Shown piece after piece: positions 53,054 to 55,016 of a DNA stretch of 55,016 nucleotides. Within the stretch, counting starts at the first letter, position 1, and each line of letters starts with the position of its first letter. The translations under genes and the position numbers were made by a program. The notes beneath the pieces were generated by a model, which was not told where the DNA came from, did not search any database, and saw nothing but the letters and a program-made list of their open reading frames with translations. The DNA comes from Paraburkholderia guartelaensis (GTDB lineage: Bacteria > Pseudomonadota > Gammaproteobacteria > Burkholderiales > Burkholderiaceae), in the NCBI RefSeq assembly GCF_004353905.1, contig NZ_SMOD01000048.1, forward strand, positions 1 to 55,016, written 5' to 3'.

Positions 53054-53404
53054 ATGAAACTCACATCTGCAAAAATGCTTGAGATCATGGAGTCGAGCCG
53101 CGAGTACCTGGCGGGCGAGCTGGCCAGGCGATTCGATACGTCGATGGCGCAGATCAACGACATGCTTTGCACTCTTGCCGAAGAAGGTCTTGTGCGCATG
53201 AGCAGTCATTCATCACGCATCGTCCGCCTTGAACGGCTGTCGTTCGCGCCTCTGCCACCGACACCGCTTGTATCAGACACGGCTACACGGGCACCTGTAT
53301 CCACCCCACCGTTCGCCCGCCAGATGCATGGCTGGTCGCGGAACTGCGAGGCGTCGCTCCTGGGCGTGCACAGCTTCGCGATGCCCGTCCGACCTTCACG
53401 CTGA
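53054..53404 (+). CDS. Small winged-helix protein
   Basis: A 116-residue protein whose first ~60 residues (SAKMLEIMESSREYLAGELA, RRFDTSMAQINDMLCTLAEE, GLVRM) form a winged HTH of the DeoR/FaeA-like kind. The rest is Pro/Thr-rich without a clear fold. GGGGAA lies 6 bases before the ATG. It ends 7 bases before the DUF1173-like gene, so the two are probably an operon. Confidence 0.7.
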   Translation: MKLTSAKMLEIMESSREYLAGELARRFDTSMAQINDMLCTLAEEGLVRMSSHSSRIVRLERLSFAPLPPTPLVSDTATRAPVSTPPFARQMHGWSRNCEASLLGVHSFAMPVRPSR

Positions 53405-53411
53405 GCGCAGC

Positions 53412-54746
53412 ATGGAACTTGTCGAGCGGGATCACCCCGGGACGGTGAGGCGACATCTGGGTGCTGAAGAAGCCGCAGCTGTGCGGCGGTTCTGTGGCGA
53501 CGGACAGCAAGTGCGGCCTGAGGACGTCAGACTCGTGGAAGCGGTGCTCGAAGAGATGCACGACGGACGACATGTGCGTTTGTGGCTCGAGTGCGACTGC
53601 GTCAGAGCACCCGGTGGCCGGCCGCGGTTGACTGCCCGGATGCGTGAAGACGGTCCGCGTCATTTCGTGCGCATGCATCAATACGGCGAGCACCACTGCG
53701 CCCTGGCGTCGTTCCGGCAGATGCCGGAGCCGGAAGACGTTGAGCCGGGCGATGATCGCGCGCGCCCTGGCCAGCACAATCCGCTCAGACCAGTGCGCGA
53801 CGCGCTTGACTATCTGGTCGATCTGAACGAAGGCGCGGCACGGCCGGGTGGCTCGACTGGATCAGAGGGCGGCGTGGGCGAGCGGGGCCGTCGCCTGCCG
53901 CGCCTCGGACGCATCCTGCATACGCTTCTTGAGGACGCCGACTTTGCACGGCTGCACGTCGAAGCGCTGAACGAAAAGTTCAGATCGTGGGAACGGCTTG
54001 AGGCATATGCAGCGGATCAGGCGCTGAGCCCGCAGCTATCGCTCTCGCAGATACTCTATTTCAAGCCGTGGACGCCTCTTAACGAGAAGATGACAGCGGT
54101 CGACGCCATGGCATGGCCGAAAAGGAAGGCACGCAGTGCGCTCCTGCTGTTCGTCGCCGACGAGCTTCGCGCGGGCGCTGCAATCAAGAAAACGAGCATG
54201 GGAGAGTGTATTCTTCGCCCGGAAAAGGGTATTCGCGCCGGAGGCCGCGATCAGCGACTGACGCAGCCACCTTACTGGGTGCTCGGCGTGGTCGACCGCG
54301 ATCGCGACGGCAACGCGCGCGTTCGGGAAGCGTTCGCGCAGCAGGCGTATTCGTTTGCGCGTCCCGTACCTCTGGACAGCCGGTATGAGCGCGTCACGCT
54401 GAAATTGCTGTTCGACGTCATGGCGTGGGTCAAAAAGCACGGCGTTGAGGTGACGCTCTGGAAGCCGCTCTTTGATCGGGAAGTGAGACAGACCGACGCG
54501 CCGAGCCAGTGGTGCCGACCCGACTTTGAACTGACGTTCCGATCGGTGGCAGCCGCTGGCGTTGCGGCACGGCCGCACCGTGTCATCATCGAGACGATGG
54601 GCGTCGACGATCCTGACTATCTCGAACGCAAGTTGCGGACTCAGGAAATCATGAAGCGTCGCGGCATCCTCATCGAGCATCGGGTCGCTGATGATGCCGC
54701 CCAGAAAGAACGGGACGACGGGGCCTGTCATAAATTTTGTGTGTAA
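53412..54746 (+). CDS. DUF1173-like protein, C-terminal end replaced by an IS
   Basis: A 444-codon frame. Early Cys/His-rich stretch (LWLECDCVR, then FVRMHQYGEHHCALASFRQM) may bind zinc; ILYFKPWTPLNEKMTAVDAM and AWPKRKARSALLLFVADELR follow, then VVDRDRDGNARVREAF, and RVIIETMGVDDPDYLERKLR near the end. This order fits the DUF1173 family as remembered, with moderate certainty. From about 54719 the frame enters the terminal repeat of an IS256-type element, so the last ~9 residues (ACHKFCV) are IS-encoded; a short natural tail is lost. Confidence 0.65.
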   Translation: MELVERDHPGTVRRHLGAEEAAAVRRFCGDGQQVRPEDVRLVEAVLEEMHDGRHVRLWLECDCVRAPGGRPRLTARMREDGPRHFVRMHQYGEHHCALASFRQMPEPEDVEPGDDRARPGQHNPLRPVRDALDYLVDLNEGAARPGGSTGSEGGVGERGRRLPRLGRILHTLLEDADFARLHVEALNEKFRSWERLEAYAADQALSPQLSLSQILYFKPWTPLNEKMTAVDAMAWPKRKARSALLLFVADELRAGAAIKKTSMGECILRPEKGIRAGGRDQRLTQPPYWVLGVVDRDRDGNARVREAFAQQAYSFARPVPLDSRYERVTLKLLFDVMAWVKKHGVEVTLWKPLFDREVRQTDAPSQWCRPDFELTFRSVAAAGVAARPHRVIIETMGVDDPDYLERKLRTQEIMKRRGILIEHRVADDAAQKERDDGACHKFCV

Positions 54747-55016
54747 GGCATAACATGTAGCTCAAGGAGCATGTATGCCACGCAAACCCAAGACGTCCCC
54801 CGAGGCCCTGACGGCGTTGCCGTCCATTCCGAAGGAACTGATCGACCAGTTCGTGAAGGGGCCGATGACGGCCGAAGCGGTGCATGCCGCCTCAGCGGCG
54901 TTCAAGAAGGCGCTGATCGAGCGGGCGCTGGGCGCCGAACTTGGACACCATCTGGGCTATCCGGCCGGCGCCGTGCGGCCCGAGAACGCGACCAACCAGC
55001 GCAACGGCAAGAGCGG
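54719..55016 (+). mobile_element. Left end of an IS256-type insertion sequence
   Basis: GGGCCTGTCATAAATTTTGT at 54721 resembles the terminal repeat of IS256-family elements and is followed by the transposase start. The element runs off the right edge, so its other end and target duplication cannot be seen. It cuts into the DUF1173-like gene. Confidence 0.75.
54775..55016 (+). CDS. IS256-family (mutator-type) transposase, N-terminal part
   Basis: Begins MPRKPKTSPEALTALPSIPK, then ELIDQFVKGPMTAEAVHAAS, FKKALIERALGAELGHHLGY, ENATNQRNGKSG, the standard N terminus of IS256-family transposases. The DDE catalytic residues lie beyond the window. CAAGGAG precedes the start. Confidence 0.9.
   Translation, partial: MPRKPKTSPEALTALPSIPKELIDQFVKGPMTAEAVHAASAAFKKALIERALGAELGHHLGYPAGAVRPENATNQRNGKS

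Overview
The window looks like part of a self-transmissible plasmid or plasmid-like replicon from a GC-rich betaproteobacterium, most likely Burkholderiaceae (Paraburkholderia/Burkholderia/Caballeronia type). The basis is the family-level look of the proteins, the high GC at third codon positions, a Rep_3 initiator with an iteron origin, a ParAB system with its own centromere-like repeats, and a complete VirB/VirD4-type (P-type) conjugation system. No database search was possible, so the taxon is an inference.

Layout. (1) 1-7,000: the start of an IS5-type transposase runs off the left edge. It is followed by cargo: a large membrane protein, a trypsin-like secreted protease with a coupled lipoprotein, and a GT2 glycosyltransferase. 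(2) 7,004-28,411: an almost unbroken minus-strand transfer block. In transcription order it holds two small membrane proteins, VirB1, B2, B3, a 65-residue P-loop protein, VirB4, a small membrane protein, VirB5, VirB6, a lipoprotein (possible entry exclusion), VirB7, B8, B9, B10, B11, a VirD4-type coupling protein, a DUF5710/LPD7 protein, a StbB-like ATPase, a coiled-coil membrane protein, TrbM, MobC and an LPD7-tailed relaxase. Most junctions overlap or nearly do. (3) 28,412-35,000: two small regulators on either side of an operator-like palindrome, then pxpA with a DctP-type solute-binding protein, then a translationally coupled LuxR regulator and GGDEF-EAL enzyme. (4) 35,000-37,500: a decayed vapBC pair and a 140-bp repeat array carrying seven 19-bp palindromes. 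(5) 37,500-42,215: the replication and partition core (parB, parA, an iteron origin with a DnaA box, repA). (6) 42,216-55,016: accessory region. It has a ~203-bp tandem repeat array rich in hairpins, an antirestriction-type operon (ArdB, DUF932, a 102-residue protein, DUF3717) and a large ParB-like protein divergent from ardB. It also has a perfect double hairpin, a winged-helix protein, a DUF1173-like protein cut short by an insertion, and the left end of an IS256-type element.

Main discovery. A complete 'recombinase in trio' (RIT) element, with three overlapping tyrosine recombinases and 33-bp terminal inverted repeats, has inserted inside the DUF932 gene. The break is at a duplicated 6-bp CTGCAC/GTGCAG core and can be seen to the base. 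Removing 3,515 bp restores one 275-codon reading frame, and joining the element ends predicts a 41-bp-arm palindrome. Other notable signals are the 40-bp mirror-image leaders of ardB and the ParB-like gene, the 140-bp centromere array, a structured ~203-bp repeat whose hairpins hold by G-U/A-U change and GNRA-type loops on the minus strand, an Arg in place of the Walker A Gly of the coupling protein, and a P-loop microprotein inside the virB operon.
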